A stretch of 64,000 bases of DNA. Origin: Lysinibacillus capsici (GTDB lineage Bacteria; Bacillota; Bacilli; Bacillales_A; Planococcaceae). The notes under the pieces were generated by a model, which was given only the letters and a program-made list of their open reading frames with translations, searched no databases and was not told the origin of the DNA. Every line of letters starts with the position of its first letter. Position 1 is the stretch's first letter. The translations under genes and the position numbers were made by a program. The stretch is taken from NCBI RefSeq assembly GCF_003367505.1, contig NZ_PXXX01000018.1:62001-126000 (forward strand), given 5' to 3'. Positions 35,605 through 44,934 of the stretch are shown piece after piece.

Positions 35605-36304
35605 AAGAATTCTAGTAGTTGAGGACGATGTAGCAATTGCCAATTTAATTAAAATGACATTAGCGACAAACCATTATGAATTCGACATTGCACGTGATGG
35701 TAATAGTGCTCTTCAAAAGGCTCTTACCATAAAACCTGACGTTTTTATTTTAGATTTAGGTCTACCAGACATAGATGGCGTAGAACTAATCACTAAAATT
35801 AGAAGTTGGAATCAAACACCAATTATCGTCGTAAGTGCTCGTGGTGAAGAACATGATAAAATTAATGCTTTGGATGCAGGTGCAGATGATTATGTAACAA
35901 AGCCATTTAGTGTGGAAGAATTATTAGCAAGAATTCGGGTTGCCTTAAGAAGAATGGCCTATGAACAACCACTTGAAAAAGAGAATCCCATTTTCACAAA
36001 TGGTTATCTTCAAATTAATTATGTTGATCATACAGTATTTGTAAATGGAAAAGAAATACATGTGACGCCGATTGAATATAAGCTTTTAATTGTTTTATCC
36101 AAAAATGTTGGGAAAGTTCTAACACATAATTATATTTTAAAGGAAATCTGGCAAAACGCTCTTCAATCAGATGTTCCAAGTTTACGAGTATTTATGGCTA
36201 CACTTCGAAAAAAAATAGAAGTTAATCCAGCACAGCCCAAACTTATTCAGACACATGTACGGGTAGGCTACCGAATGCTTCGCTATCATGAAGAGGATGA
36301 ATGA
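35597..36304 (+). CDS. kdpE: Response regulator KdpE
   Basis: 235 residues of the OmpR/PhoB family. Receiver domain (about 1-120): phosphorylation Asp in VFILDLGLPD (about 51), acidic pocket VVEDD at 6-10 and KPFS at about 102. A winged-helix output domain covers about 135-230 (VTPIEYKLLIVL; the recognition segment ends VGYRML). It activates kdpFABC. I use ATG 35597; TTG 35594 is a weaker alternative. Overlap with kdpD suggests coupled translation. Confidence 0.94.
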   Translation: MSKRILVVEDDVAIANLIKMTLATNHYEFDIARDGNSALQKALTIKPDVFILDLGLPDIDGVELITKIRSWNQTPIIVVSARGEEHDKINALDAGADDYVTKPFSVEELLARIRVALRRMAYEQPLEKENPIFTNGYLQINYVDHTVFVNGKEIHVTPIEYKLLIVLSKNVGKVLTHNYILKEIWQNALQSDVPSLRVFMATLRKKIEVNPAQPKLIQTHVRVGYRMLRYHEEDE

Positions 36305-36465
36305 ATATGGAGCCTAAGGTCTAGCTGTATTTGGACTTCTACTTTACAAATCCCAGATTACATTTTGCTTTTATGTAGCTTTATTGAACCCTCCTATTAG
36401 CCTTTGCATATCATAGCTATAGTCAGGTATGTCATCAATGAAAAACAAGTAGAAAGGAGATCATT

Positions 36466-36960
36466 ATGGTATTTCGACCACCTTATCCATACCCAATGTA
36501 TCCGGGTGGCATGAGAATGCCCATGCCCATGCAAACACCTCCACAGATGTCGCCACAGTCCTTTTTCCCGCCTGGAGGCTTCCCTGTTCAACCACGAATT
36601 CCAGGCGGCTTTCCAATGGCTAATGGAATAGGTTCATTTGGAGGGCAAATGCCGATGCCACCTGTGCAAGAAGCTTCGAAAGTCGGTTCATTTTTACAGC
36701 AAGCCAACAGTTTATTTAATACAGCCAAAACCTATACCCCTTATATCCAACAAGCTATGCCGATGGTGAAAAATATTCCATCACTTTTAAAATTGTATAA
36801 AGGATTCCAAGGACTTCCTTCCGCTGGCGGTGGAGCAACAGAAGCAGCAGGAAGCGATAGTAAGGCTGCTGGAAGTAGACGGTCATCTAGGCAAAGTGCA
36901 TCATTTACGCCTCCCGAGCCACTTCCATCTAAACCACGTATTTTCCAACCACCAATGTAA
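36466..36960 (+). CDS. yqfQ: YqfQ-like (VrrA-type) low-complexity protein
   Basis: 164 residues. Residues 1-65 are a Pro/Met/Gly/Phe-rich tract (MPMPMQTPPQMSP; GGFP repeated). A more conserved middle helix follows (FLQQANSLFNTAKTYTPYIQ, about 74-93), then an Ala/Gly/Ser-rich linker and a Pro-rich tail. It is identified as YqfQ by position directly before ispH, as in B. subtilis, and by composition like the B. anthracis variable-repeat protein VrrA. It may be spore-associated. AAGGAG precedes the ATG. Confidence 0.7.
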   Translation: MVFRPPYPYPMYPGGMRMPMPMQTPPQMSPQSFFPPGGFPVQPRIPGGFPMANGIGSFGGQMPMPPVQEASKVGSFLQQANSLFNTAKTYTPYIQQAMPMVKNIPSLLKLYKGFQGLPSAGGGATEAAGSDSKAAGSRRSSRQSASFTPPEPLPSKPRIFQPPM

Positions 36961-36972
36961 ATGAACGTTTCT

Positions 36973-37001
36973 TTGTATTCACTGTCACTGTCCGTTATAA
37001 T
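36973..37001 (+). promoter_or_regulatory. Likely promoter of ispH
   Basis: TTGTAT (36973-36978), a 17-base spacer and a perfect TATAAT (36996-37001) lie about 36 bases before the ispH ATG. Confidence 0.45.
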
Positions 37002-37036
37002 GTAGATAGGTAAGCTTGAAAGGAGTCACAACCACC

Positions 37037-38005
37037 ATGCAAGTATTAAAAATTAATCCACGTGGCTATTGCTACGGTGTTGTGGATGCGATGGTGATCG
37101 CTCGTAACGCCGCACTTGATAAAACATTACCAAGACCTATCTACATCTTAGGGATGATTGTGCATAATAAACACGTCACAGATGCGTTTGAAGAGGATGG
37201 TATCATCACGTTAGATGGTGATAACCGCCTAGAAATTATTGAACAAGTTGAAACAGGTACTGTCATTTTTACAGCACATGGTGTTTCACCGGAAATTCGT
37301 GAGATTGCGAAGCGAAAAGGCTTAGTGTCCATTGATGCTACATGTCCTGATGTAACAGTTACCCACGATTTAATTCGTGAAAAATCAGCAGAAGGCTATG
37401 ACATTATTTATATTGGTAAAAAAGGACATCCCGAACCAGAGGGTGCTATTGGCGTTGCCCCGGATCATGTCCACTTAGTACAGTCTTCTAACGATATTGA
37501 TGCTTTACAATTAACGAATGATAAATTACTTGTCACAAATCAAACGACAATGAGCCAATGGGATGTCGCCCATTTAATGGATAGTTTAAAAGAAAAATTC
37601 CCACATATAGAGGTACACAAAGAGATCTGTTTAGCTACACAAGTACGTCAAGAGGCTGTTGCACAGCAAGCAGGTGAAGCGGATTTACTTATTGTTGTAG
37701 GTGATCCTAAATCCAATAACTCGAACCGCTTAACACAAGTTTCTGTAGAAATTGCAGGAACACCATCCTATCGAATTGCAGATGTTTCAGAGCTAAAAGT
37801 AGAATGGTTAAAAGGTATCAACATCGTTGCTGTAACAGCAGGTGCTTCTACGCCAACACCAATTGTAAAAGAGGTTATTAACTTCCTTGATCAATTTGAT
37901 GAAAATGATCCATCTACACACGAGATTAAGCGTACAGTAACACTAGATAAAATTCTGCCAAAGATTAAGACACCAACACCTGTTGATAAAATCATGCCCT
38001 ATTAG
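37037..38005 (+). CDS. ispH: 4-hydroxy-3-methylbut-2-enyl diphosphate reductase
   Basis: 322 residues. This is the last enzyme of the MEP isoprenoid pathway, forming IPP and DMAPP with a 4Fe-4S cluster. The three cluster Cys are in GYCYGV (about 13), DATCPDVT (about 104) and [10 protein letters not shown] (about 197). The catalytic region with His and Glu ([10 protein letters not shown], about 134-143) and the SNNSNRL motif (about 225) are present. I use ATG 37037 after AAAGGAG; a TTG at 37016 would place that ribosome-binding site within the gene. It lies next to yqfQ as in B. subtilis. Confidence 0.95.
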   Translation: MQVLKINPRGYCYGVVDAMVIARNAALDKTLPRPIYILGMIVHNKHVTDAFEEDGIITLDGDNRLEIIEQVETGTVIFTAHGVSPEIREIAKRKGLVSIDATCPDVTVTHDLIREKSAEGYDIIYIGKKGHPEPEGAIGVAPDHVHLVQSSNDIDALQLTNDKLLVTNQTTMSQWDVAHLMDSLKEKFPHIEVHKEICLATQVRQEAVAQQAGEADLLIVVGDPKSNNSNRLTQVSVEIAGTPSYRIADVSELKVEWLKGINIVAVTAGASTPTPIVKEVINFLDQFDENDPSTHEIKRTVTLDKILPKIKTPTPVDKIMPY

Positions 38006-38013
38006 TTAATCAC

Positions 38014-38052
38014 AAAAAATCCTGATTGTTATTATGACAATCAGGATTTTCT
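38014..38052. terminator. Bidirectional terminator between ispH and dctR
   Basis: AAATCCTGATTG and CAATCAGGATTT form a 12-bp stem with A-rich left and T-rich right flanks. Confidence 0.85.
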
Positions 38053-38754
38053 TTATTTACTAAAGTAATAGTTTATAGGACGACCAATGCCACCATAATG
38101 GACATCCATTGTGATTTCCTCTTGTTTTTCAAGGTAATCTAAATATCTTCTAGCTGTTACGCGGGCAATGCCAATTCCACTGGCTACTTCTTCCGCTGAG
38201 GCACCATCCACCGATTGTAAAAAGTGCACAACTTTTTCAAGTGTTGTACGATTAAAACCTTTTGGGAGATTTTTTTCGGATTTCAATGTAACAGATTGAT
38301 CCAACATAGTTTGTCCATCACGATAATGAAATAACTGATCTAATTCTCCCTGTGTGAGCTCTCGTTCTGTTTGAGTTTGCTTGTTAAAGCGTAAATAATT
38401 GTCAAGTGTCCCTTTAACACGTTCAAAAGAAAAGGGCTTCATAATATAATCAAAAACACCTAGATGCAGTATCTGTTTCACTGTCTCCATATCATTTGCG
38501 GCTGTCACGGTAATAACATCTACTGGTAGATCGAGCTCACGTATTTTGCGTAAGCTTGTAATACCATCTTGCTCTGGCATAAAAATATCCATAAAAACTA
38601 AATCAGGCTTCAGTTGGCAAATTTGCGTAATGCCTTCTAACCCATTAGGTGCCTGTCCAACCACTTGAAAATGCTCTACCTTCTCAATAAATTGACGATT
38701 TACCTCTCGTACCATTGGATCATCCTCAATTAATAATACTCTAATCTGTGCCAC
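38053..38754 (-). CDS. dctR: DctR/CitT-type response regulator
   Basis: 233 residues. The receiver domain (about 1-125) has the phosphorylation Asp in LVFMDIFMPE (about 56) and KPFS at about 105. An HTH follows at about 165-230 (ASAEEVASGIGIARVTARRYL) of the DcuR/DctR/MalR type. It should activate the C4-dicarboxylate uptake gene dctA encoded nearby. The start is GTG, with GGAGGG nine bases upstream. It is co-transcribed with the kinase gene (18-base gap). Confidence 0.9.
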   Translation of the reverse strand: MAQIRVLLIEDDPMVREVNRQFIEKVEHFQVVGQAPNGLEGITQICQLKPDLVFMDIFMPEQDGITSLRKIRELDLPVDVITVTAANDMETVKQILHLGVFDYIMKPFSFERVKGTLDNYLRFNKQTQTERELTQGELDQLFHYRDGQTMLDQSVTLKSEKNLPKGFNRTTLEKVVHFLQSVDGASAEEVASGIGIARVTARRYLDYLEKQEEITMDVHYGGIGRPINYYFSK

Positions 38755-38772
38755 TGCTAGCCCTCCATCCCA

Positions 38773-40374
38773 TTATGAATAATAAAAGGTGATTAAAAAA
38801 CTTGTTCCTTTGTTAGGCTCACTGATGACTTCGATGTCACCCTGCCCTTTTTCGACAATTTCCTTTATTAAAAATAACCCTATTCCACGGTAGTTTTTCT
38901 CTTTTGTAGAATAACCATTATCAAAAATGTGCTGCTTGACCTCTTCCGTCATGCCAACACCATTATCGGTTACTAATATGGCTAATACGTCATCATCTTC
39001 ATCCACAGAAACATGAATCACCTTCTCCTCGACCTGTACATCCTTTAATGCATCAAACGCATTTTCTATCAAATTACCAAAGAGAATGACGAAATCATGA
39101 TGATCCAAATTAGCTGGAAATGATGTAAATCGGCTTTCACGGTCAATTTCCAATCGAATTCCTTGTTCCTTCGCATAGGAAATTTTACTGAGCAATAGCC
39201 CAGAAATATTTTCATTTTTTATTCGTTCGTTTAAAAAGTTAGTGATTTCATCATGCTCTTCCTTCACTTGTGTTAAGTAAGAAAGTGCCTGTTCATGATG
39301 ACCTAGCTGTAAAAGACCCGCTATCGTATGCAGTTTATTTTTATGTTCATGTGTTTGTACACGAAGGGCTTGGACAAATGCTCTAACGCCTGTTAATTCT
39401 TCGGCAAGCTTTTTCACTTCCGTACGGTCTTTAAACATGGCCACTGCCCCAACAGTTTCGCCATTAACCTGTATCGGAATTCGATTACTCATAATACTAT
39501 GATTATTAATATACAGCTCACGATTAAATAACGGCTGATCCAGCTCTAAAATTTCAGGAAGTCGTGTATCTGGCAAGACATGAAAGATTTTCTGTCCAAT
39601 CAATGTAGAGGGTTTTTCATAAACGCCTAAGATATCACAGGCTTTTTCATTAAAAATCGTAATGGTCAAATCATTATCGATAGCAATGATGCCTTCGTGC
39701 ATGGCATTAAACGTTTCTGTACGTTCTACATACATTTTGGCAATTTCATGCGGCTCTAACCCAAACATTTGCTTTTTCATATGAAGCCCCAATGTTCGTG
39801 CTCCCCATACACTAAATAGTAACGATAATAGTACAGTAACCATTAGTTCGGTTTGCATTGTTTGCAGTAACTCCACTACCGTAAGAACACTGTACCCTAC
39901 TACTGTAACACCTATTTGTTGTCCTTCATGGTTCATAATCGGAACAAACGCACGAACCATATTACCATGTTCTCCACGTGCAATCGACGTATAGTAATGC
40001 TCTGAAAAAGCGGCGTTTAAATCTCCAGATTGAGATATTCGACCAAGTTCCTGGCTATTAGGATGGGAATATTTTCGTCGTTGCATATCAAGAACAACAA
40101 TATATTTTGCCCCATTGATATCACGGATTTCCTCTACAACAGGATTAATATGCTGTACGGCATCATAGTAATTTTCACTAGCAATATATGTTTTTATTTC
40201 AGGAAGCTGAGAGACGGTTTTTGCTACAAGGAGTGCTTGATCACTTAGTTTGGTCTTTTGCTCATTCATGACAAAACCTAATAAAAAAGTACCGCCAATG
40301 CTAAAGGAAAGCATGAGAATAAAAAAAGTCAGAGACATAATTTTTCTTTGCATGGATAACTTCTGAAATTTCAA
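38773..40374 (-). CDS. dctS: DctS/DcuS-type sensor histidine kinase
   Basis: 533 residues. Two membrane segments (about 12-35 and 170-195) flank an extracellular PASC/Cache-type ligand domain (REGN-like loop GEHGNMVRAFVPI at about 133). A cytoplasmic PAS follows (about 215-310). The kinase core of the DcuS/CitA family has H-box QTHEHKNKLHTIAGLLQLG (about 344-362), N-box FGNLIENAFDAL and G-box VTDNGVGM. Ligand: C4-dicarboxylates by family and context. It is transcribed divergently from the dicarboxylate-binding protein gene. Confidence 0.9.
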   Translation of the reverse strand: MKFQKLSMQRKIMSLTFFILMLSFSIGGTFLLGFVMNEQKTKLSDQALLVAKTVSQLPEIKTYIASENYYDAVQHINPVVEEIRDINGAKYIVVLDMQRRKYSHPNSQELGRISQSGDLNAAFSEHYYTSIARGEHGNMVRAFVPIMNHEGQQIGVTVVGYSVLTVVELLQTMQTELMVTVLLSLLFSVWGARTLGLHMKKQMFGLEPHEIAKMYVERTETFNAMHEGIIAIDNDLTITIFNEKACDILGVYEKPSTLIGQKIFHVLPDTRLPEILELDQPLFNRELYINNHSIMSNRIPIQVNGETVGAVAMFKDRTEVKKLAEELTGVRAFVQALRVQTHEHKNKLHTIAGLLQLGHHEQALSYLTQVKEEHDEITNFLNERIKNENISGLLLSKISYAKEQGIRLEIDRESRFTSFPANLDHHDFVILFGNLIENAFDALKDVQVEEKVIHVSVDEDDDVLAILVTDNGVGMTEEVKQHIFDNGYSTKEKNYRGIGLFLIKEIVEKGQGDIEVISEPNKGTSFLITFYYS

Positions 40375-40464
40375 CTGACCGCCTCCCTCCTACTATATTT
40401 TAGCTTACTCCATATGTTAGAATAACAAAAACATCAGAAAATACGAATTAATTGGGTGTATACA

Positions 40465-41514
40465 ATGAAAAAATTTATTATTGGTACGATTATAACTGTG
40501 CTTGTGTTAATCCTCACTATCAGTGATCAACAAGGATTACTATTCGCCAAGCCACTTCCCTATGATGATGAGCAAAAGGGTTTAGACACACAGATAACAA
40601 TTCATTTAAGTCATGTCGTCGCTGAAAATACCCCTAAAGGCCAAGCTGCCAACAAATTTGCTGAGCTAGTAGAAGAAAAAACAAACGGGAAGGTCAAAGT
40701 ACATGTTTACTCCAACTCCTCTTTATTTAATGATGAAAATGAATTTCAGGCATTGCAAAAGGGAGAAGTGGAAATGATCATCCCTACTTTTTCTAAAATG
40801 ACAGCTTATGTTCCTAATTGGCAGGTGCTTGATTTACCCTTTCTATTTAATACAAATGAGGAAGTAAAGGAAGTCCTAACGGGTTCTATTGGTGAACAAT
40901 TGGTTAATGAGCTAGAGCCGTTCCATATTAAAGGGCTTGGCTTTTGGTACAATGGGTTTAAGCATCTAACCTCTGTTGAGCAGCCTATTCATACTTTTGA
41001 AGATTTACAGGGCTTACGAGTGCGTACGATGCCAAGTAAAACATTAGAAAAGCAATTTGAAGTGGTCAAAGCAACACCTATACCTATTTCTTTTAGTGAG
41101 GTCTTTTCGGATTTAGAGAAGCATGCAATAGACGCACAAGAAAATACCGCTTCTAATATCTATTCAAAGGGTTTTTACAAAGTACAAAAGCATATGACTA
41201 TCACTCAGCATGGGATTTTAGGCTATGCTGTGTTAATGAATGAAACCTTTTGGAATTCTCTACCTATCAAAATTCAGCATCAGTTGTTGGATGCTATGAA
41301 AGAAACAACCGATTGGCAATTTGAGCAGGCTGAACTTATGAATGAACAAGATATGGACAAGCTGAAACAGCTAGATGATTTTGATGTGTATACAATGAGT
41401 CCCCAAGAAAGACAGCGCTTTAAGGAACAACTTGCACCTGTTTATGATTTTTATAGAGCCCATATTCAAAACGATCAAATCTTAGCAGAGATTGAAAAAA
41501 TCGTTGATCCCTAA
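40465..41514 (+). CDS. dctB: DctP-family C4-dicarboxylate-binding protein (DctB-like)
   Basis: 349 residues. A signal peptide (about 1-30) is followed by a TRAP-type binding protein fold: HLSHVVAENTPKGQAANKF (about 48-66), GLGFWYNGFKHLTS (about 157) and LQGLRVRTMPSK (about 185, holding the ligand-binding Arg). No TRAP permease genes (dctQM) are present. The neighbours are DctS/DctR and a DctA symporter. In B. subtilis the same set is found, and DctB works as a co-sensor with DctS. ATG 40465 is the chosen start; a GTG lies three codons earlier. Confidence 0.88.
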   Translation: MKKFIIGTIITVLVLILTISDQQGLLFAKPLPYDDEQKGLDTQITIHLSHVVAENTPKGQAANKFAELVEEKTNGKVKVHVYSNSSLFNDENEFQALQKGEVEMIIPTFSKMTAYVPNWQVLDLPFLFNTNEEVKEVLTGSIGEQLVNELEPFHIKGLGFWYNGFKHLTSVEQPIHTFEDLQGLRVRTMPSKTLEKQFEVVKATPIPISFSEVFSDLEKHAIDAQENTASNIYSKGFYKVQKHMTITQHGILGYAVLMNETFWNSLPIKIQHQLLDAMKETTDWQFEQAELMNEQDMDKLKQLDDFDVYTMSPQERQRFKEQLAPVYDFYRAHIQNDQILAEIEKIVDP

Positions 41515-41532
41515 TACTTTTGTTCATTAATG

Positions 41533-41564
41533 AAAAATCCTTACAAAACGTAAGGATTTTTTCT
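41533..41564 (+). terminator. Intrinsic terminator of dctB
   Basis: AAAATCCTTAC and GTAAGGATTTT pair around a short loop, followed by TTCT. Confidence 0.8.
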
Positions 41565-41717
41565 ATTGTATTATAATAGATTCGCGAATCACACAACTAC
41601 TATAAAACAGCTTAAAACCCTTGATATTACTAGCCTTAACACCCCTTTCTCTCAGAATGAACAAAATGAACAATACAACCATTACGGTCATAAACACTAT
41701 TGTCGGAAAATTTCAGC

Positions 41718-41744
41718 TATGATAACCACATGAAAGCGTTCACA
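41718..41744 (+). promoter_or_regulatory. cre site (CcpA operator) upstream of dctA, with -10 box
   Basis: TGAAAGCGTTCACA (41731-41744) matches the CcpA consensus TGWAANCGNTNWCA at every fixed position. A TATGAT at 41718-41723 may be the -10 box, placing cre at or just after the transcription start. Glucose repression of dicarboxylate uptake is the expected effect. Confidence 0.75.
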
Positions 41745-41777
41745 CAATATTCATAGATGTTGTAGGGGGAGAACTAT

Positions 41778-43037
41778 ATGCGGATAAATTTTAAAAACTT
41801 AACAGTACAAGTATTGATTGCCATTGTACTAGGGATTATCGTCGGAGCAACATTCCCAGAATTCGGAGCAAAGCTCAAAATCTTGGCGGATATATTTATT
41901 AAACTTATTAAAATGTTAATAGCACCAATTATCTTCTTAACAGTCGTAATCGGCATTGGTAGCATGGGGGATGTCAAAAAGGTTGGTAAAATTGGTGGAA
42001 AAGCTTTAATTTATTTTGAAATTGTTTCAACTTTTGCCCTTGCAATTGGCTTAATCGTTGTCAATATTGTTCAACCAGGTAAAGGTTTTAATACAGATGC
42101 AGCAAGCGGTGCTGATGTTTCACAATATACAGAAGCAGCGGCGGCAGAGCATGGTTTAGGTGCATTTATTATGCAAATTATTCCTGAAAATGTAGTTGGT
42201 GCTTTAGCAAATGGTGAATTATTACCAGTCTTGTTCTCAGCTGTTTTATTTGGACTAGCTGCGGCGGCGATTGGAGAACCAGCTAAACCTGTTATTAAAT
42301 TTTTCGAGCAAGTTGCAGATATTTTCTTTAAAATCGTTAACATGGTGATGAAAATTTCTCCTATTGGTGCGTTTGGTGCCATGAGTTATACAATCGGAAA
42401 TTTTGGACTTAAATCATTAGGAAACTTAGGATTTTTAATGCTATCTGTTTACATTACAATGTTCATTTTTATTGTTGTGATCATTGGATTGATTACCCAT
42501 TACTTTGGCTTTAGTATTTTTAAATTTATCAAGTACATTAAAGATGAAATCTTTATCGTTATCGGAACATCTTCATCTGAATCTGCATTACCTTCCATGA
42601 TGCGTAAGCTTGAAAACTATGGTTGTTCAAAGCAAGTGGTTGGGCTGGTGATTCCTACAGGCTATTCATTTAACTTAGATGGAACATCCATTTACTTATC
42701 AATGGCTGCTATCTTTATTGCGCAAGCCTATGGTGTGGATTTAGATGTTTGGCATCAAATTACGCTATTAGCCATCTTAATGCTTACTTCTAAAGGGGCA
42801 GCTGGTGTAACAGGCTCTGGCTTTATTACACTTGCAGCAACATTAGCAGCATTCCCGATGATCCCAGTAGAGGGGATTGCCCTTTTAATCGGCGTAGATC
42901 GTTTCATGTCAGAAGCACGTGCAGTTACAAATCTAATTGGTAATGGTGTAGCAACAGTGGTCGTGTCAAAAATGGAAAAAGAATTTGATACAGAGCAGGA
43001 AAAGCGTGCTCTATCCGGTCATACCCAAATGTCATAA
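41778..43037 (+). CDS. dctA: C4-dicarboxylate/H+ or Na+ symporter
   Basis: 419 residues of the DAACS (SDF) family, with eight membrane helices and two re-entrant loops. Signature motifs: SSSESALPSM (HP1, about 271), PTGYSFNLDGTSIYLSM (TM7, about 296) and TSKGAAGVTGSGFITLA (HP2, about 339), plus GVDRFMSEARAVTNLIGN in TM8. It imports succinate, fumarate and malate. It is expected to be activated by DctR and repressed by CcpA. AGGGGGAG precedes the ATG. Confidence 0.94.
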   Translation: MRINFKNLTVQVLIAIVLGIIVGATFPEFGAKLKILADIFIKLIKMLIAPIIFLTVVIGIGSMGDVKKVGKIGGKALIYFEIVSTFALAIGLIVVNIVQPGKGFNTDAASGADVSQYTEAAAAEHGLGAFIMQIIPENVVGALANGELLPVLFSAVLFGLAAAAIGEPAKPVIKFFEQVADIFFKIVNMVMKISPIGAFGAMSYTIGNFGLKSLGNLGFLMLSVYITMFIFIVVIIGLITHYFGFSIFKFIKYIKDEIFIVIGTSSSESALPSMMRKLENYGCSKQVVGLVIPTGYSFNLDGTSIYLSMAAIFIAQAYGVDLDVWHQITLLAILMLTSKGAAGVTGSGFITLAATLAAFPMIPVEGIALLIGVDRFMSEARAVTNLIGNGVATVVVSKMEKEFDTEQEKRALSGHTQMS

Positions 43038-43041
43038 AATG

Positions 43042-43096
43042 AACAGGCTGCTGAAAGCGGAAATAATTTGCTACTTCAGCAGCCTGTTCTTTTATT
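43042..43096 (+). terminator. Intrinsic terminator of dctA
   Basis: A perfect 15-bp stem, GAACAGGCTGCTGAA and TTCAGCAGCCTGTTC, has a 19-base loop and a T tract. Confidence 0.85.
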
Positions 43097-43191
43097 TATA
43101 AAGAGGCAAGTAGATAAAAAACACCGTAGAGCTAGTTTCTTGAAACCTCATCGACTACCTACTCGTATAAATAATGACTGGAGGTTTCTTT

Positions 43192-43728
43192 ATGACAACT
43201 TTTACACTTACCTATCCGAAGGGCTTTAAAAGCTTCACTGATATTCCAATCGTGAATGAACAGAACGAAACAGTATGTGTACTTCAAAAAATGGAGCGTA
43301 CCTCTGCTGGTAAAGTACTGAATGCTGTCTTGCTGGTAGCTGCACAGCAAACATTACCGTACCGTTATGAGACACGAACTACTTTAGGTGCACCACTTTT
43401 TCAAGTACAATCTACCCTGTTAACAAAAGGAGTCAGCCATCAAATTGTTATGCCTGATGGCAGCTTGATACCCATTCAACGGAAAACAGTGCAATTATTA
43501 GAATCCTCTTATTCATTTACAATGGACGATTTAGAATTTCGTTTTGAAAAGGATTTTACCTCTACTGCTTATTTATATTGCAATGATGAAAAGATTGCGA
43601 GTGCAAGCTCTATTGAGACTGAGCTAGTACAGATAGGTATACAGTTTAAGCTTTTCCATGCGGATGATATGCGCTTTGTTGCACTCCTAGCAACTCTTTA
43701 TCAAGCTCTCTTTGCAACAACTACATAG
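43192..43728 (+). CDS. Hypothetical protein (178 aa), possible tubby-like fold
   Basis: A soluble protein beginning MTTFTLTYPKGFKSFTDIPI. Regular beta-strands with GAPLFQVQ and later DDLEFRFEKDF suggest the LURP-one/tubby C-terminal barrel seen in several Bacillus hypothetical proteins; this is a tentative recognition. The start is ATG 43192, with GGAGG eight bases upstream; the earlier ATG (43174) overlaps that ribosome-binding site. It stands alone. Confidence 0.65.
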   Translation: MTTFTLTYPKGFKSFTDIPIVNEQNETVCVLQKMERTSAGKVLNAVLLVAAQQTLPYRYETRTTLGAPLFQVQSTLLTKGVSHQIVMPDGSLIPIQRKTVQLLESSYSFTMDDLEFRFEKDFTSTAYLYCNDEKIASASSIETELVQIGIQFKLFHADDMRFVALLATLYQALFATTT

Positions 43729-43745
43729 CTGCTTTAAACATGTCA

Positions 43746-43780
43746 AAGGCATCGAGCATTAAAATCTCGATGCCTTAATC
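43746..43780 (+). terminator. Probable terminator
   Basis: AAGGCATCGAG and CTCGATGCCTT form an 11-bp stem with a 9-base loop. The following T tract is short. Confidence 0.6.
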
Positions 43781-43801
43781 CTATGATATTTTTCTACACA
43801 G

Positions 43802-44428
43802 CTAATTTATTTTTTCTCGTTGGGCATTTAATATGTTAATAACATAGGAAGCATTTTGTGATGCTTTTGCTTGTACAATCTTCTTGATGGCTTCTTCCAT
43901 CCTTAAAGCTAACTCAAGTGCCTCATGCGTAGCGCCCTTTATCGTTGTTTGTATGGTAATGGTTGTTCGATTTTCAATAACTAAATATTCATATACGTCA
44001 AAAGCTTCTAAGCCCGCAATTAAATCTTCCATCAAAAGGTTCATATCATCCCCCATTATCTTGTTGTTATCAAGCAAGGAGGTAAACTCCCATCTTTCAA
44101 AAACTATGGGATAGTCCTTTAAGGGAGACGTTTTTAAAGCATTTTTTGCTATGGATTCCATATCTTTTTTAATTGACTGGAAATAGTCTTCTCCGCCTAC
44201 AACTTGGATTACTAATTCCTTTTCTTCCGTCGTTTTAACGTCAATGCCGACATACTTTTCAAGTAGCTTATCCTTCAATCGAGCCAGACTCAACTCTTCA
44301 TTTGTTATAAGCGATTGAGCCTCTTTATTTGCTTCTGACCTTTTTTCTCCTGCAAATCTATCAAATAGGACCAACATAGATATAATGACTACCAACAGTC
44401 CGATGACAAGCCCAAACCGTTTACCCAT
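43802..44428 (-). CDS. Hypothetical membrane-anchored protein (208 aa)
   Basis: One N-terminal membrane helix (residues about 5-24) precedes an acidic helical and beta region without a recognised motif (EELSLARLKDKLLEKYVGID). It likely faces outside. GGAGGG precedes the ATG. It is divergent from the 59-residue ORF at 44690. I do not recognise a family. Confidence 0.65.
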   Translation of the reverse strand: MGKRFGLVIGLLVVIISMLVLFDRFAGEKRSEANKEAQSLITNEELSLARLKDKLLEKYVGIDVKTTEEKELVIQVVGGEDYFQSIKKDMESIAKNALKTSPLKDYPIVFERWEFTSLLDNNKIMGDDMNLLMEDLIAGLEAFDVYEYLVIENRTTITIQTTIKGATHEALELALRMEEAIKKIVQAKASQNASYVINILNAQREKIN

Positions 44429-44689
44429 TGAATCCCTCCTGATAGGAAGGTATGTCCCCTTTTACTACAATATTCGCTTTTCTAGCTTGAAACAGCACAT
44501 ACTTTTCATATTAAAATGCAGTGTCCATACAGTATCTCCACTTTTCATAATGGAATTTGTATCGCTTATTTTTCCCTATATATTCCGGGATGCGAAATAA
44601 ATTTGCTTTGTTTTGTCCTTTCTGTGTCATGCTTCTCAAAAAGGAGTACACTTAAGAAGTAGTAATTCTATCATTATGGAGGGTTTTAA

Positions 44690-44869
44690 ATGGCATCAAA
44701 AGCAGCGGATATTAAAAATATACTGACATTAAATCTGCTTGTACAAATCTTAGAGGAACGTGGCATTATGACAGATAAAGAACTAAAAGAGCGCCTCACC
44801 AATACAGTAAAACTATCTTCGATGGAGAATGATTTAAAGGAAAAAGTCCTTGAAGAAATCAAACATTAA
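44690..44869 (+). CDS. Small hypothetical protein (59 aa)
   Basis: The ORF reads MASKAADIKNILTLNLLVQI and continues with LEERGIMTDKELKERL, a helical, charged protein. GGAGGG lies seven bases before the ATG, and the codon pattern looks coding throughout. The helix-break-helix GIMTDKELKERL recalls short-helix adaptor or degraded HTH proteins, without a firm match. It stands alone between divergent neighbours. Confidence 0.6.
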   Translation: MASKAADIKNILTLNLLVQILEERGIMTDKELKERLTNTVKLSSMENDLKEKVLEEIKH

Positions 44870-44884
44870 TGGATTTTACCTCAT

Positions 44885-44915
44885 CAAAAAACGACCGCTT
44901 TCTGAAAGCGGCCGT
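44885..44915 (-). terminator. Intrinsic terminator of the FMN reductase gene
   Basis: On the minus strand a GC-rich stem (CGGCCGCTTTC with GAAAGCGGTCG) is followed by six T residues. Confidence 0.7.
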
Positions 44916-44934
44916 CTGAATCAAAGCTTTAAGT

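Noticed and set aside
36397..36591. Minus-strand ORF opposite the start of yqfQ
   Set aside because: It is the complement of the Pro/Met-rich tract, with His/Trp/Arg-rich composition typical of a shadow frame.
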